A DNA stretch of 64,000 nt from Deltaproteobacteria bacterium. Lineage in GTDB: Bacteria > Myxococcota > Kuafuiibacteriia > Kuafuiibacteriales > Kuafuiibacteriaceae. The position numbers and the translations under genes were made by a program. The notes under the pieces were generated by a model. It saw only the letters and a list, made by a program, of their open reading frames with translations. It was not told the origin of the DNA and ran no database searches. Shown here piece by piece: positions 24,020 through 32,983 of this stretch. The number at the start of each line of letters is the position of its first letter. Positions within the stretch are counted from its first letter, which is position 1. The stretch covers positions 1,396,001-1,460,000 of the forward strand of contig JACKEN010000001.1 of the NCBI GenBank assembly GCA_020632995.1. Direction: 5' to 3'.

Positions 24020-24650
24020 GGAGCGGCCGCGGTGGGTTGCACCTCGGAGTGTCGACTGACCGCCGGGTTTGTCTCTCCGGGTTCGGATGGACCTTCCCTC
24101 CTGAGGTTCTTGCGGCCTCGGCGCCCTCGGAGTGCCCCGGAGGGCCCCGGGTCAGTCCGAAGAACGCCGCTGCCGCGCCGGTGAACGACGCCTCCACGCC
24201 GTCCGCCGGGGCACGGTGGCCCTGGCCAGGATCGCCGTCAACGACTTTCCTTGGTCTCATCTTGAGATGCGCGCATATGACTGGAATCGTTGGCGGTTGA
24301 GCGTATACGAGGCGGCCCCGGGGGCGCACCACGGCCGATCCCTCGTCCCCGCCCACACCCGATTCACAGGGCCCGCGAACGGACAGATCCCGGGGGGCGG
24401 GGGAGCGCCTTGCGTCCCAACGCATCCCGCGCGCGAAGGCGCGGAACACAGCGCCGCGAGGCGACTTGCCGACCTCGGCGCTTGCGACATGTTGCGGCCC
24501 AATGGGTTGAGCGAATCACAGGCCGATCACCCTTGGGGGCCAAGGGGCTCCGCCATCGCCCGCGCGCATCCCCGCGCGCCCCACTGGGGTTCTCCAGGCT
24601 GGACTCTTTGACTTGGAAACCCCTCCGGCACGGACTAGTCTCCCCCTTCG
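24020..24650. other. 631-bp gene-free stretch
   Basis: I see no convincing gene here. Base composition is more mixed than in the flanking genes, and open frames are short with poor codon bias. The right end carries the likely promoter of the zinc-ribbon gene at 24651. No tRNA-like or strong terminator structure was found by eye. Confidence 0.6.
24615..24641 (+). promoter_or_regulatory. Possible promoter of the 24651 gene
   Basis: Two readings are possible. GGAAAC (24615-24620), 17 bases, then GTCT (24638-24641) resembles an ECF-sigma promoter. TTGGAA (24613-24618), 17 bases, then TAGTCT (24636-24641) resembles a weak housekeeping promoter. The distance to the ATG at 24651 is very short, which would leave a leader of only a few bases. 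Confidence 0.25.
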
Positions 24651-25520
24651 ATGCACGCGCCCTCCGACACCGCCTCCCCGCCCGGCCAGAAGTGCTCGGA
24701 GTGCGGCACGGAGAACGTGCCCTCCGCCCGCTTCTGCAAGCAGTGTGGCGCGGCTCAGAAGCCGCCCGCCACCTGCCCCGACTGCGCGACCGAGCTGCCG
24801 GCGGACGCCCGGTTCTGCTCGTCCTGCGGCCTCAAGCTGCTCGGCCCGCGGCCGGCCCCCCCGCCGCCGTCCGAGGCCCCCACGATCGAGGTCGCGGCGC
24901 CCGAGCCGTCCATACCGCCCGTGGAGGACGACGCGCACCGGCAGGCCCTGGCGGCCGAGGCCGCCGCCCTGCCCTCGGTCCGCCGGCCCACGTCCAGCGT
25001 GGGGAGCAACGTGCTCATGTTCGTGGCGATCCTGATGGTGCTGCTCGTGGTCATCTACAGCATGAACCGCGACGCCCCGAAGGAGGTCAGCCCGTTCGAG
25101 GGCGGGCCCGCCCCGGGGAGCATGGCCCAGCCCAGCGCGCCCGCTGCGCCCGCCGGGGGCGAGGCGCCGGTCGCCGCCGGGCCGGCCGCCGCGCCGGTCA
25201 CCGGCACCGTCACCCTCGGCGAGGGCATGGGGGACCCGGCGGGCACCCTCTTCGTCATCATCCGCAACGCCGGGGTGGGCCGGGGCCCGCCCCTCGCGGT
25301 GAAGAAGATCGACAACCCCAAGTTCCCCCAGGCCTTCCAGGTGGGCCCGGGCGACGTGATGATGAAGGGCATGCCCTTCAACGGCCCCTTCGACGTGCAG
25401 GCCCGGCTCGACGCCGACGGCAACGCGATGACCAAGGCCCCCGGCGACATCCACAGCGCCTCGTCCTCCGGCGCCAAGCCCGGGGACAACGTGGACCTGG
25501 TGCTGGACACGAGGATCTGA
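24651..25520 (+). CDS. Zinc-ribbon membrane protein with CcmI/CycH-like C-terminal domain
   Basis: 289 residues. The N terminus holds two zinc-ribbon modules (CSECGTENVPSARFCKQCG and CPDCATELPADARFCSSCG, residues about 15-63). A Pro-rich linker and one transmembrane helix follow at about 122-141 (VLMFVAILMVLLVVIYSM). The last ~90 residues (GTLFVIIRNAGVGRGPPLAV, FQVGPGDVMMKGMPFNGPFD, VQARLDADGNAMTKAPGDI) resemble the C-terminal domain of the cytochrome c biogenesis protein CcmI/CycH. In CcmI that domain binds apocytochrome c. No other ccm gene is nearby, so the role here is open. Confidence 0.75.
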   Translation: MHAPSDTASPPGQKCSECGTENVPSARFCKQCGAAQKPPATCPDCATELPADARFCSSCGLKLLGPRPAPPPPSEAPTIEVAAPEPSIPPVEDDAHRQALAAEAAALPSVRRPTSSVGSNVLMFVAILMVLLVVIYSMNRDAPKEVSPFEGGPAPGSMAQPSAPAAPAGGEAPVAAGPAAAPVTGTVTLGEGMGDPAGTLFVIIRNAGVGRGPPLAVKKIDNPKFPQAFQVGPGDVMMKGMPFNGPFDVQARLDADGNAMTKAPGDIHSASSSGAKPGDNVDLVLDTRI

Positions 25521-25521
25521 G

Positions 25522-26940
25522 GTGAGCGGCGACGAGCACCCGGGGGACGCCGCCCCGCCCGTGCCCGGCGCCGAGGAGCGCCTCTCCGCCCTGACCCTGG
25601 ACGCGCCGCGGCTCACGGTGGAGCTCCTCCCCGACGGTCGGATGCGCGCGCCTCACCTGGCGGCCCGGGACCTCCTCCGCGATCGGCTCAAGCAAGCCCG
25701 CTTGCTCCCCTGCGCCCCCGGCTGGATGGTGCTCCGGAGCGAGGGGGAGTCCCGCGTGCCGCCGAGCCCCGACGTGCCCGAGGTGGTGGCGGCGGGGGTG
25801 CTCGGGCCGCGCGGCCTGTCCCTCATCGACTTCCTCGGCTTCCTCGAGGCGGGCGACGGCACCGGCATCCTCGCGGTGGCCACCCGGAACCTCGAGCGCG
25901 CGCTCTTCCTGCATCGCGGGGCGCTGGTGTGGGCGACGTCCACCGAGCCCGAGGAGCAGCTCACCGCGCTCATGGTGCGCCGCGGGCGGCTCAGCGAGGA
26001 GGACCGCGTGCTCCTCGACGGCGACCCCACCGCGCGGCACCAGCACGGCCAGGCCTGCGTGGCCCGTGGCCTCGCCTCGGCGGAGTCGGTGGCGGAGATG
26101 ACCCGGGCCCAGGTGGTCGAGATCTTCGATCACGTGCTCGCGATGGACGCGGGGATGTGGACCTTCGCCCGGGTGGCGGAGGGCACCCTCGACGACGCCC
26201 CGCTCCACATCCCGGCCCAGGGGCTGCTCATGGACGCCCTTCGGCGCATGGACGAGATGATGGTGTACCGGCAGCGCATCCGCTCCTCCGCGGTGCGGCT
26301 CGGCCGGGCCGGCCACGCCGCCGCGGGCCCGAGCACCACCGACCTCGTCCACCGGATGGAGGGCGAGATCCGGGACGACGCCCGCGCGCTCCTGGACGTC
26401 CTGACCGCGCCCGCCTCGCTCGCCGAGCTCATGCGCAAGCTGGGTTGCTCCGAGTTCGAGGCCACCCGGGCCGCCTACCACCTGCTGCGCTCGAGCCTGG
26501 TGCAGATCGTCCCCGACGCGGCGCTCGCCCCCCCCGCCGCTCCGAACATCGAGGCGAGCGAGGCCCGCGGCATCATCAGCATCTACTCGATGGCCATCCG
26601 GGAGGTGTTCGACGACGTCACCCGCCTCGGCCAGGCCTACGCCCTGAGGGCGGCGGCCCGGGCCTTCCTCGCCGACGAGGCCGGCTCCGGGGTCTACGCG
26701 CAGCTCCTCCGGAACGTGGTGCTCCGCCCGGACGGCACCCTCGAGGTCGACTCCGTGCTGCGGGGGATGGCGATGGCGCCGGTGTCGGCGGAGGCGCTGA
26801 ACGACGCCCTGAGCGAGGTCCTGTTCTTCGTCCTCTTCCAGGCCACCGAGCTGTTGGGACGCCGCCAGGGTGACGACCTCGCGCGCCGGGTGAAGATGAT
26901 CCACGACCTGCTCCCGGCGCGGCCGAGCGAGACCCCATGA
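25522..26940 (+). CDS. DUF4388 (PATAN)-domain protein
   Basis: 472 residues from a GTG one base after the preceding stop. Residues about 90-230 fit the DUF4388/PATAN fold common in Myxococcota regulators (LSLIDFLGFLEAGDGTGILA, RALFLHRGALVWATSTEPEE, RAQVVEIFDHVLAMDAGMWT). Around residues 280-325 there is a small helical, winged-helix-like region (LAELMRKLGCSEFEATRAAY). The C-terminal ~130 residues are helical (VFDDVTRLGQAYALRAAARA). PATAN domains occur in two-component and gliding-related proteins and probably mediate protein contacts. The gene overlaps the next ATG (ATGA). Confidence 0.72.
   Translation: MSGDEHPGDAAPPVPGAEERLSALTLDAPRLTVELLPDGRMRAPHLAARDLLRDRLKQARLLPCAPGWMVLRSEGESRVPPSPDVPEVVAAGVLGPRGLSLIDFLGFLEAGDGTGILAVATRNLERALFLHRGALVWATSTEPEEQLTALMVRRGRLSEEDRVLLDGDPTARHQHGQACVARGLASAESVAEMTRAQVVEIFDHVLAMDAGMWTFARVAEGTLDDAPLHIPAQGLLMDALRRMDEMMVYRQRIRSSAVRLGRAGHAAAGPSTTDLVHRMEGEIRDDARALLDVLTAPASLAELMRKLGCSEFEATRAAYHLLRSSLVQIVPDAALAPPAAPNIEASEARGIISIYSMAIREVFDDVTRLGQAYALRAAARAFLADEAGSGVYAQLLRNVVLRPDGTLEVDSVLRGMAMAPVSAEALNDALSEVLFFVLFQATELLGRRQGDDLARRVKMIHDLLPARPSETP
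25692..25705. repeat. Exact copy of GCAAG-N4-CTTGC
   Basis: In the DUF4388 gene; encodes Gln-Ala-Arg-Leu with CAA and TTG. Confidence 0.65.
26435..26448. repeat. Copy of the 14-bp palindromic word (GCAAG CTGG GTTGC)
   Basis: In the DUF4388 gene, other codon phase (AAG CTG GGT TGC). Confidence 0.6.
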
Positions 26941-27593
26941 GGCGCCGGCCCACCCCGTGGCTGGCGGCGGGGCTCGCGCTGTGGGCCGCGGGCTGCAAGG
27001 ACGACGCGCCCGCGCCGCCCCCGGCGGCCGAGGACGCCTCGGCCCCGGTAGCGATGCCGGTGTTCGAAGATCCGAGCACCGGGGCCCGCTTCTCGTGGCC
27101 GCCCACCTGGCGCCGGGTGGCCGCCGCCGACACCCCGGACGAAGACTCTGTCACCCAGCTCGCCCGGGTGGAGCGGGTGGGCCTCGCCTCCCCCGTCGCG
27201 CCCCGGGTGGTGCTGAGCGCGGAGCCCACCACCCTCACCGACCCGGAGCTCGCCCACCGCAAGGTGAAGAACCTCCTGGAGGCCCAGCTGGACGGCCAGG
27301 GGGCCAAGGTGCGCCGCATCTCGCTGTTGAAGCATCACGTGGACGGTCAGCCGGTGGGGGTGCTGGACGTGCTCTACGCGGTGCCGGTGCCCGACCGGGA
27401 CCCGGTCGCGGTGCGGCACCGCTCCATGGTCGCCCTCGTCCACACCGGTGAAGGATCCCTTGCCATCCTCACCCTGACCGCCACATACCTGGCCGGCGAT
27501 CACGACCGGGTGGGCACGGAGGTCGACGCGATCCTCCACAGCCTGGGCTTGGCCCCGCCGCCGCCCGCCCCGTCGCCGGATCGCGGAGGTTGA
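26937..27593 (+). CDS. Small lipoprotein of unknown function
   Basis: 218 residues. The N terminus ends in a lipobox (LALWAAGCKDD), followed by an Ala/Pro linker. The mature domain starts at about residue 40 with a pattern seen in small surface lipoproteins (FEDPSTGARFSWPPTWRRV) and alternates beta strands and helices (VVLSAEPTTLTDPELAHRKV, VLDVLYAVPVPDRD, LAILTLTATYL). I recognise no family. ATG 26937 overlaps the DUF4388 stop, and the stop overlaps the next ATG (TGATG), so it is embedded in the operon. Confidence 0.68.
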   Translation: MRRRPTPWLAAGLALWAAGCKDDAPAPPPAAEDASAPVAMPVFEDPSTGARFSWPPTWRRVAAADTPDEDSVTQLARVERVGLASPVAPRVVLSAEPTTLTDPELAHRKVKNLLEAQLDGQGAKVRRISLLKHHVDGQPVGVLDVLYAVPVPDRDPVAVRHRSMVALVHTGEGSLAILTLTATYLAGDHDRVGTEVDAILHSLGLAPPPPAPSPDRGG

Positions 27594-28651
27594 TGCCCGT
27601 GGACGTGCCCGTTCCTTCCCTTCGCACCCCTGAGCGCCCCCCGATCCCCGGCCTCCCGGACGAGCTGGTGGAGCTGCACCTGCACGTGGGCGGCGCGGTG
27701 GCGCCCCACATCCTGTGGGCGATGGCCCACGAGCAGGGCTTCAAGCTCCCCACCAAGGACTTCTTCGAGTTCGTGGACATCGTCTCCTCGAACCCCGACA
27801 AGGTGAAGAGCCTGGAGGACTACCTCCGCATCCTCCACGAGTGGACGGAGAAGATTCAGAGCAGCCCGCACGCGATCGAGCGGGCGATCTACGAGATCTT
27901 CGCCAAGGAGTTCCGGGGCGCGAAGGTCCACACCATGGAGCTGCGCTTCAACCCCATGAAGCGGAACCTTGGGGGTGAGCGCGACCTCGACCACATCATC
28001 CACGCCGCGCTGCGGGGCCTCGACCGCGCGTGCCTGGAGTACGGCATCACCGGCGGGCTCATCTTCTGCCTGGCCCGGGAGTTCGACGCGGACCTCAACG
28101 AGATCATCGTCGAGAAGGCCATCCGCTACCGCGCGCGCGGGGTGGTGGGCATCGACCTGGCCGGCACCGAGAAGAACAACCTCGAGCTGCAGCCCGCCAC
28201 GGTGGAGCGCTTCGCGGGGCTGTTCGCGATGGCCCGGGAGGCGGGGCTCAAGACCACCTGCCACACCGGCGAGACGCCCCACACCGACGCGAGCGGGGTG
28301 ATCGCGGCGGTGCGGCGCCTGAAGGTGGACCGCATCGGGCACGGCATCCGCGCCGCCTACAGCGACGAGGCGATGAAGATCCTCCGCGAGGAGGACGTGG
28401 TGCTCGAGATCTGCCCGACCTCGAACCTCCACACCCGCGCGGTGTCCGGGATGGACGAGCTGGCCCACGTGCTCCGGACCCTCCGGACGAACGGGGTGAA
28501 GTTCACCATCAACACCGACGCGACCTACATGCTCGGCACCGACCTGCGCCGCGAGGTGGAGCTGCTGACCACCTCGGGCATCCTCAGCGCCGAGGACGTC
28601 GCCTGGTGCTTCCAGAACGCGAAGGACGCGCTCTTCGTCGAGTCACGGTGA
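27593..28651 (+). CDS. Adenosine-deaminase-like amidohydrolase
   Basis: 352 residues. A GGAGG sits just upstream of ATG 27593. The family motifs are clear: the metal-binding HxH in ELHLHVGGAV, then KVHTMELRFNP, GIDLAGTE, the catalytic CHTGE, RIGHG, and CPTSNLHT. The last motif, normally NTDDP, reads NTDATYML here. It keeps the zinc-binding Asp but lacks the second Asp, which in adenosine deaminase contacts the purine. The substrate may therefore differ from adenosine; related subfamilies act on AMP, adenine or methylated nucleosides. Its 3' end overlaps the convergent gene 28643-30769 by nine bases. Confidence 0.85.
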   Translation: MPVDVPVPSLRTPERPPIPGLPDELVELHLHVGGAVAPHILWAMAHEQGFKLPTKDFFEFVDIVSSNPDKVKSLEDYLRILHEWTEKIQSSPHAIERAIYEIFAKEFRGAKVHTMELRFNPMKRNLGGERDLDHIIHAALRGLDRACLEYGITGGLIFCLAREFDADLNEIIVEKAIRYRARGVVGIDLAGTEKNNLELQPATVERFAGLFAMAREAGLKTTCHTGETPHTDASGVIAAVRRLKVDRIGHGIRAAYSDEAMKILREEDVVLEICPTSNLHTRAVSGMDELAHVLRTLRTNGVKFTINTDATYMLGTDLRREVELLTTSGILSAEDVAWCFQNAKDALFVESR

Positions 28652-30769
28652 CCCGGCCGCGCCCTCTGGCGCCGCGGTGGCCCCGGCCAGGGGCTTCAGC
28701 GGGATCCGCCAGATCAGGGGCCGGTTCTCGGGCAGCCGCACCGTCTGGCTCACCGGCTCGTAGCCCTGGCGCACCAGGCGGACGGTGTAGCTGGTGCCCG
28801 GCTTCAGGCCCGAGATGGTGAGGGGCGTGGTGCCGCGCTGCAGGGCGTTGTCGACGTACACCTCGGCCCCCGCCGGCGTGGTCCGGATGGTGAGGCGGGG
28901 CTCGGTGTTGAACAGGCCGAGGTCACCGAAGTCGGTCTGGTAGGCGAGGAAGCCCACCCCGGCGAGGAGGACCAGCACCAGCACCGCCAGCATCGCCACG
29001 AGGGGACCCCGGCGCCTGGCCATCGGCGGCGGGGGGGCGAGGAGCACCTGGTCCATCGGCGGGCTGTAGACCGGCGGGGCCATCTGCGGGGTGTAGACGG
29101 GATCCAGGCGCTCGGGCGGCGGGTAGGCCGGCGCCGGCGGCTGGCTGTCGAAGCCGCCGCCCTCGCGCACCACCTCACGGATCTGCCGGCCGAGCACCGA
29201 CGCCGAGCGCGCATCGGGCACCCCTGCGCCCGAGCCCCCGCGGGGGATCGCCAGCAGCTTCGAGCGGCTGGCCCGGCTGGGGTGCGAGAGCATCTGGGAG
29301 AGCGAGAGGTTCGCGGGCGGGACGTTGGTGGAGCCGATGCCCATCGGGGCCGCCGGCAGCTCCCCCGACGAGGGGCTCGGGTTGATCGGCGCGGGGAGCT
29401 TCGGGGCCAACAGGGCCGAGTACTCGTCCCGCGCCTGGGCGGCGGAGGGCAGCTCCATCTCGTCCGGCGGCTCCTCGAGGGGCGAGGGGTGCACCGGCGG
29501 GGCGTCGTCCTCCGCGAACTCCAGCGGCAGGTCTTCCTGCACACCAGGGAGGTCGATATCGGAGTCGAAGGCGTCGTCGAAGTCCGCGTCGAGCTCGGGC
29601 TCCGGCGCGGCCTCGTAGCTGGGGACCTCGCCCTCGGTCACCTCCTCGGAGCCGAAGCTGGCCTGCACCCGGTTCAGCCGGATGGCGCCCAGGGCCTCCT
29701 GCCCCCGGCGCGGGCCGGGCGAAGGCATCGAGTAGGGCTCCGGGTCGTCGTCGAGCCGGGTGGAGTCCTCGCCGTCGTAGGTGTTGCCGTCGGGCGGTCG
29801 GACCCCGGCCACGAGGTAGTCCGACGTTGTGCCGGCCACGGTGCGGGCGTCCTGGTCCACGTCCCGATCGGTGCGCGGCACCGGCAGCTCGGGCTCGTCG
29901 TCCATCGCCCGGACCGTGTAGTCGACCTCGACCTCGAAGCCGGGCGGGTCGTCCGACAGGTCCAGCTCGTCGTCCGGGTCGAGCCCCAGCACCGGGGGGG
30001 CGCCGGCGATCGTCGCGTCCCCACCCCACTCCGGCGGGGGGGCCGGGGTCAGGTCCTGGGAGTACGGCTCCTCACCGAAGTCGAGGGGCTCCACGTCGGC
30101 GTCCGAGATCTCCTCGGGGTCCCCGGCGCTGGAGTCGAGGAAGCGCTCGAGGGGCGAGCGGGGCGACATCATCATCGAGGAGTGCCGCTCGATGATCTCG
30201 TCGGAGATCGAGGGCACCGCGATGGTGGCGTCGGCCTGGGGCTGCTCGTGGTCCCCGTCGTCGCCGAGGTCGATGTTCAGCGGCTCGGAGTCCTCGTACT
30301 CGAGCGGCTCCTGGACCACCGGGTCCAGGGCTTCGTCGTCGGGATCGAGGTAGGCGCCGGCGCCCGCGGTCTCGTCGTCCCAGGCCTCCGGGGGCCCGGC
30401 CATGGTGGCGTCGAGCTCGAAGTCCGACGACTCACCCCAGCCGGGGTGATCGAGGGTCCCCTCGGCCGCGACGTCGCGCGCGGCCACGTCGGGCAGGCCG
30501 AGCTCGCCGGTCGGCGGCTGCAGCTCCGCGGGCACCCCGTCCCCAGGGTAGCCCACCGTGGCCTCGTCCCACGGATCGTCGCCCTGATCGAAGTCCTCGG
30601 AGTCGTGGGCGAGCGGCTTCATCAGGTCGAGGGAGGACTCCTCGTCCCTCGACACGATCACCGGCGGCGGCCGCCCACCGATCGTCGGGGCCGCGAAGAT
30701 CGCCCCTGGCGCGAGGGTCTGGTCTTCGGAGGCCCCCACCGGCTCGTCGTCGAAGTCGTCGTCCGCCAC
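28643..30769 (-). CDS. Acidic membrane protein with C-terminal PEGA domain
   Basis: 708 residues from GTG 30769. The first ~470 residues are very rich in Asp/Glu and Pro with repeated short acidic modules (DDEPVGASED, EPLEYEDSEPLNIDLGDDGD) and are probably disordered. A transmembrane helix lies at about 590-615 (GPLVAMLAVLVLVLLAGVGF). A PEGA domain follows (LTIRTTPAGAEVYVDNALQR, GLKPGTSYTVRLVRQGYEPV). Many scattered T/S-containing patches such as DATIAG and DATMAG, with a nearby Asp or Glu, could be kinase or FHA targets; that is inference. It is convergent with the deaminase gene. Confidence 0.75.
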   Translation of the reverse strand: MADDDFDDEPVGASEDQTLAPGAIFAAPTIGGRPPPVIVSRDEESSLDLMKPLAHDSEDFDQGDDPWDEATVGYPGDGVPAELQPPTGELGLPDVAARDVAAEGTLDHPGWGESSDFELDATMAGPPEAWDDETAGAGAYLDPDDEALDPVVQEPLEYEDSEPLNIDLGDDGDHEQPQADATIAVPSISDEIIERHSSMMMSPRSPLERFLDSSAGDPEEISDADVEPLDFGEEPYSQDLTPAPPPEWGGDATIAGAPPVLGLDPDDELDLSDDPPGFEVEVDYTVRAMDDEPELPVPRTDRDVDQDARTVAGTTSDYLVAGVRPPDGNTYDGEDSTRLDDDPEPYSMPSPGPRRGQEALGAIRLNRVQASFGSEEVTEGEVPSYEAAPEPELDADFDDAFDSDIDLPGVQEDLPLEFAEDDAPPVHPSPLEEPPDEMELPSAAQARDEYSALLAPKLPAPINPSPSSGELPAAPMGIGSTNVPPANLSLSQMLSHPSRASRSKLLAIPRGGSGAGVPDARSASVLGRQIREVVREGGGFDSQPPAPAYPPPERLDPVYTPQMAPPVYSPPMDQVLLAPPPPMARRRGPLVAMLAVLVLVLLAGVGFLAYQTDFGDLGLFNTEPRLTIRTTPAGAEVYVDNALQRGTTPLTISGLKPGTSYTVRLVRQGYEPVSQTVRLPENRPLIWRIPLKPLAGATAAPEGAAGSP

Positions 30770-30831
30770 CGGACGCTCTTTGGCGCCAGCTCCGGCAGGT
30801 ACTGCCCAGCAGACTCGGTGCGGCTGTCGTC

Positions 30832-31160
30832 AGGCAAGGGTGCTCTCCAGCCCGCTTGGGCGAGCCAGGCAGGCCAACACGGTGGCGTCGTCGTCGTAGG
30901 TGCTGGTGCGCGGGCCAGGGCCGATCATTGACCTCCTCGATCAGGCGGCTCTCGCCCGCGGCGGCCCATAGTCGAAGAGCCTGGATGGTGGCGAGCGCGG
31001 ATCCGCGCTGCCCCCCGCGCCCGCAGACCAGAACGGGACACCGACTCGTCGCTCTCGCTCGGGGCCAACCTCGAGCTCCGGGCAGGGGCGCCGCCGATCT
31101 GATCGGAGGAGCGCAGGCTCAGAAGGGCCAGGGCCTCGTCGGCCTCGACGGGATCACCTC
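30832..31160 (-). pseudogene. Possible protein-phosphatase or kinase-partner remnant
   Basis: Pieces on the minus strand read as protein in different frames: STYDDDATVLACLARPSG followed by a stop near 30835, LATIQALRLWAAAGESRLIE around 30930-30990, and DEALALLSLRS around 31120. The DDDATVLA peptide resembles the metal-binding end of PP2C-type phosphatases, but this is a weak resemblance. It lies directly downstream of the broken kinase gene. No continuous frame exists. Confidence 0.25.
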
Positions 31161-31189
31161 TCGCCCACCCCTGGAAGACCATCGTGCCG

Positions 31190-32150
<961 letters not shown>

Positions 32151-32780
32151 CCTTCAGGTCTTCGACCCAGTCAGAGGAGGTTACGTTGGGGGCGGGGCCG
32201 TCAAACAGGCGCAGCGCAGCCCTCAGACCACCCTGAAGAGCTGCCACGCCCTCGAACAGGCGCTTGGCAGGCGGTCCGCGTACCCGTCGATGCAGGTCGG
32301 GCTGATATTCGCAGCGGAGGCCCGCGTCGATCTTCGCCGACCACCGGGGTCTTGCTGGTCTCGGCCGCCTTGGGGTGGATGGCGCCGAGCGAGAGGTCAG
32401 ATCATCGAGACTCAGTGGCCACGATGTGGGCGGCTCGACGCCTCCTTCACCGCCTCCGTCAGCTTCGAGCCGCGCCAGCCTGTGTACGCCGACGACGTGC
32501 TTCGGCTCCTGGTCGCTCACCAGCGTCGAGCACCCGCTTCCCTTCAGGCGAGCGTTCGCGTGGCCTTGTCTTCCTGCAGCCGCCATAGCTCCACCACTGC
32601 TGCCGTTGGGGCCTCGACCTTCTCGAGCGCGGACTGGAGCTCTTGGGCTTCAGCCGAGGTGCAGGCCCACCATATCAGGCGCTTCTTGTCAGGCTTCTGG
32701 GCCCTGGATGCGCCCCGGGTCGTCGGCGCGCGGTCTGGTACGTCGCGTACCCGTAGTAGTCGTCCTTCGTGATCTCTCAC
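32151..32780 (-). pseudogene. Decayed coding remnants upstream of the broken kinase
   Basis: Short protein-like pieces occur on the minus strand without a common frame: KKRLIWWACTSAEAQELQSA with EKVEAPTAAVVELWRLQEDK (32544-32700), LTEAVKEASSRPHIVAT around 32420-32460, and APNVTSSDWVEDLKGRV around 32150-32200. I cannot assign a family. Composition and the density of frame breaks match the kinase remnant beside it. Between 32781 and 32983 I see no gene. Confidence 0.3.
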
Positions 32781-32983
32781 CGACTCTCCGCCGCGGAGGC
32801 GGCGTGGAGGCCAGTCGGTGCCGAGGCCGACAGGGCGCGGGGCGTTTCGGATCTTGCTTCGCGCGGAGTCGGGACTCTACCTTCTGCGCGCCGGAACCTC
32901 ATCCCGGTACAAATGCTGGGGGCCAGTTTGGGGCAGGCGCGCACCCCACAGACAGAACCCCGACCCGCGCCCAGTTCAAGCCG

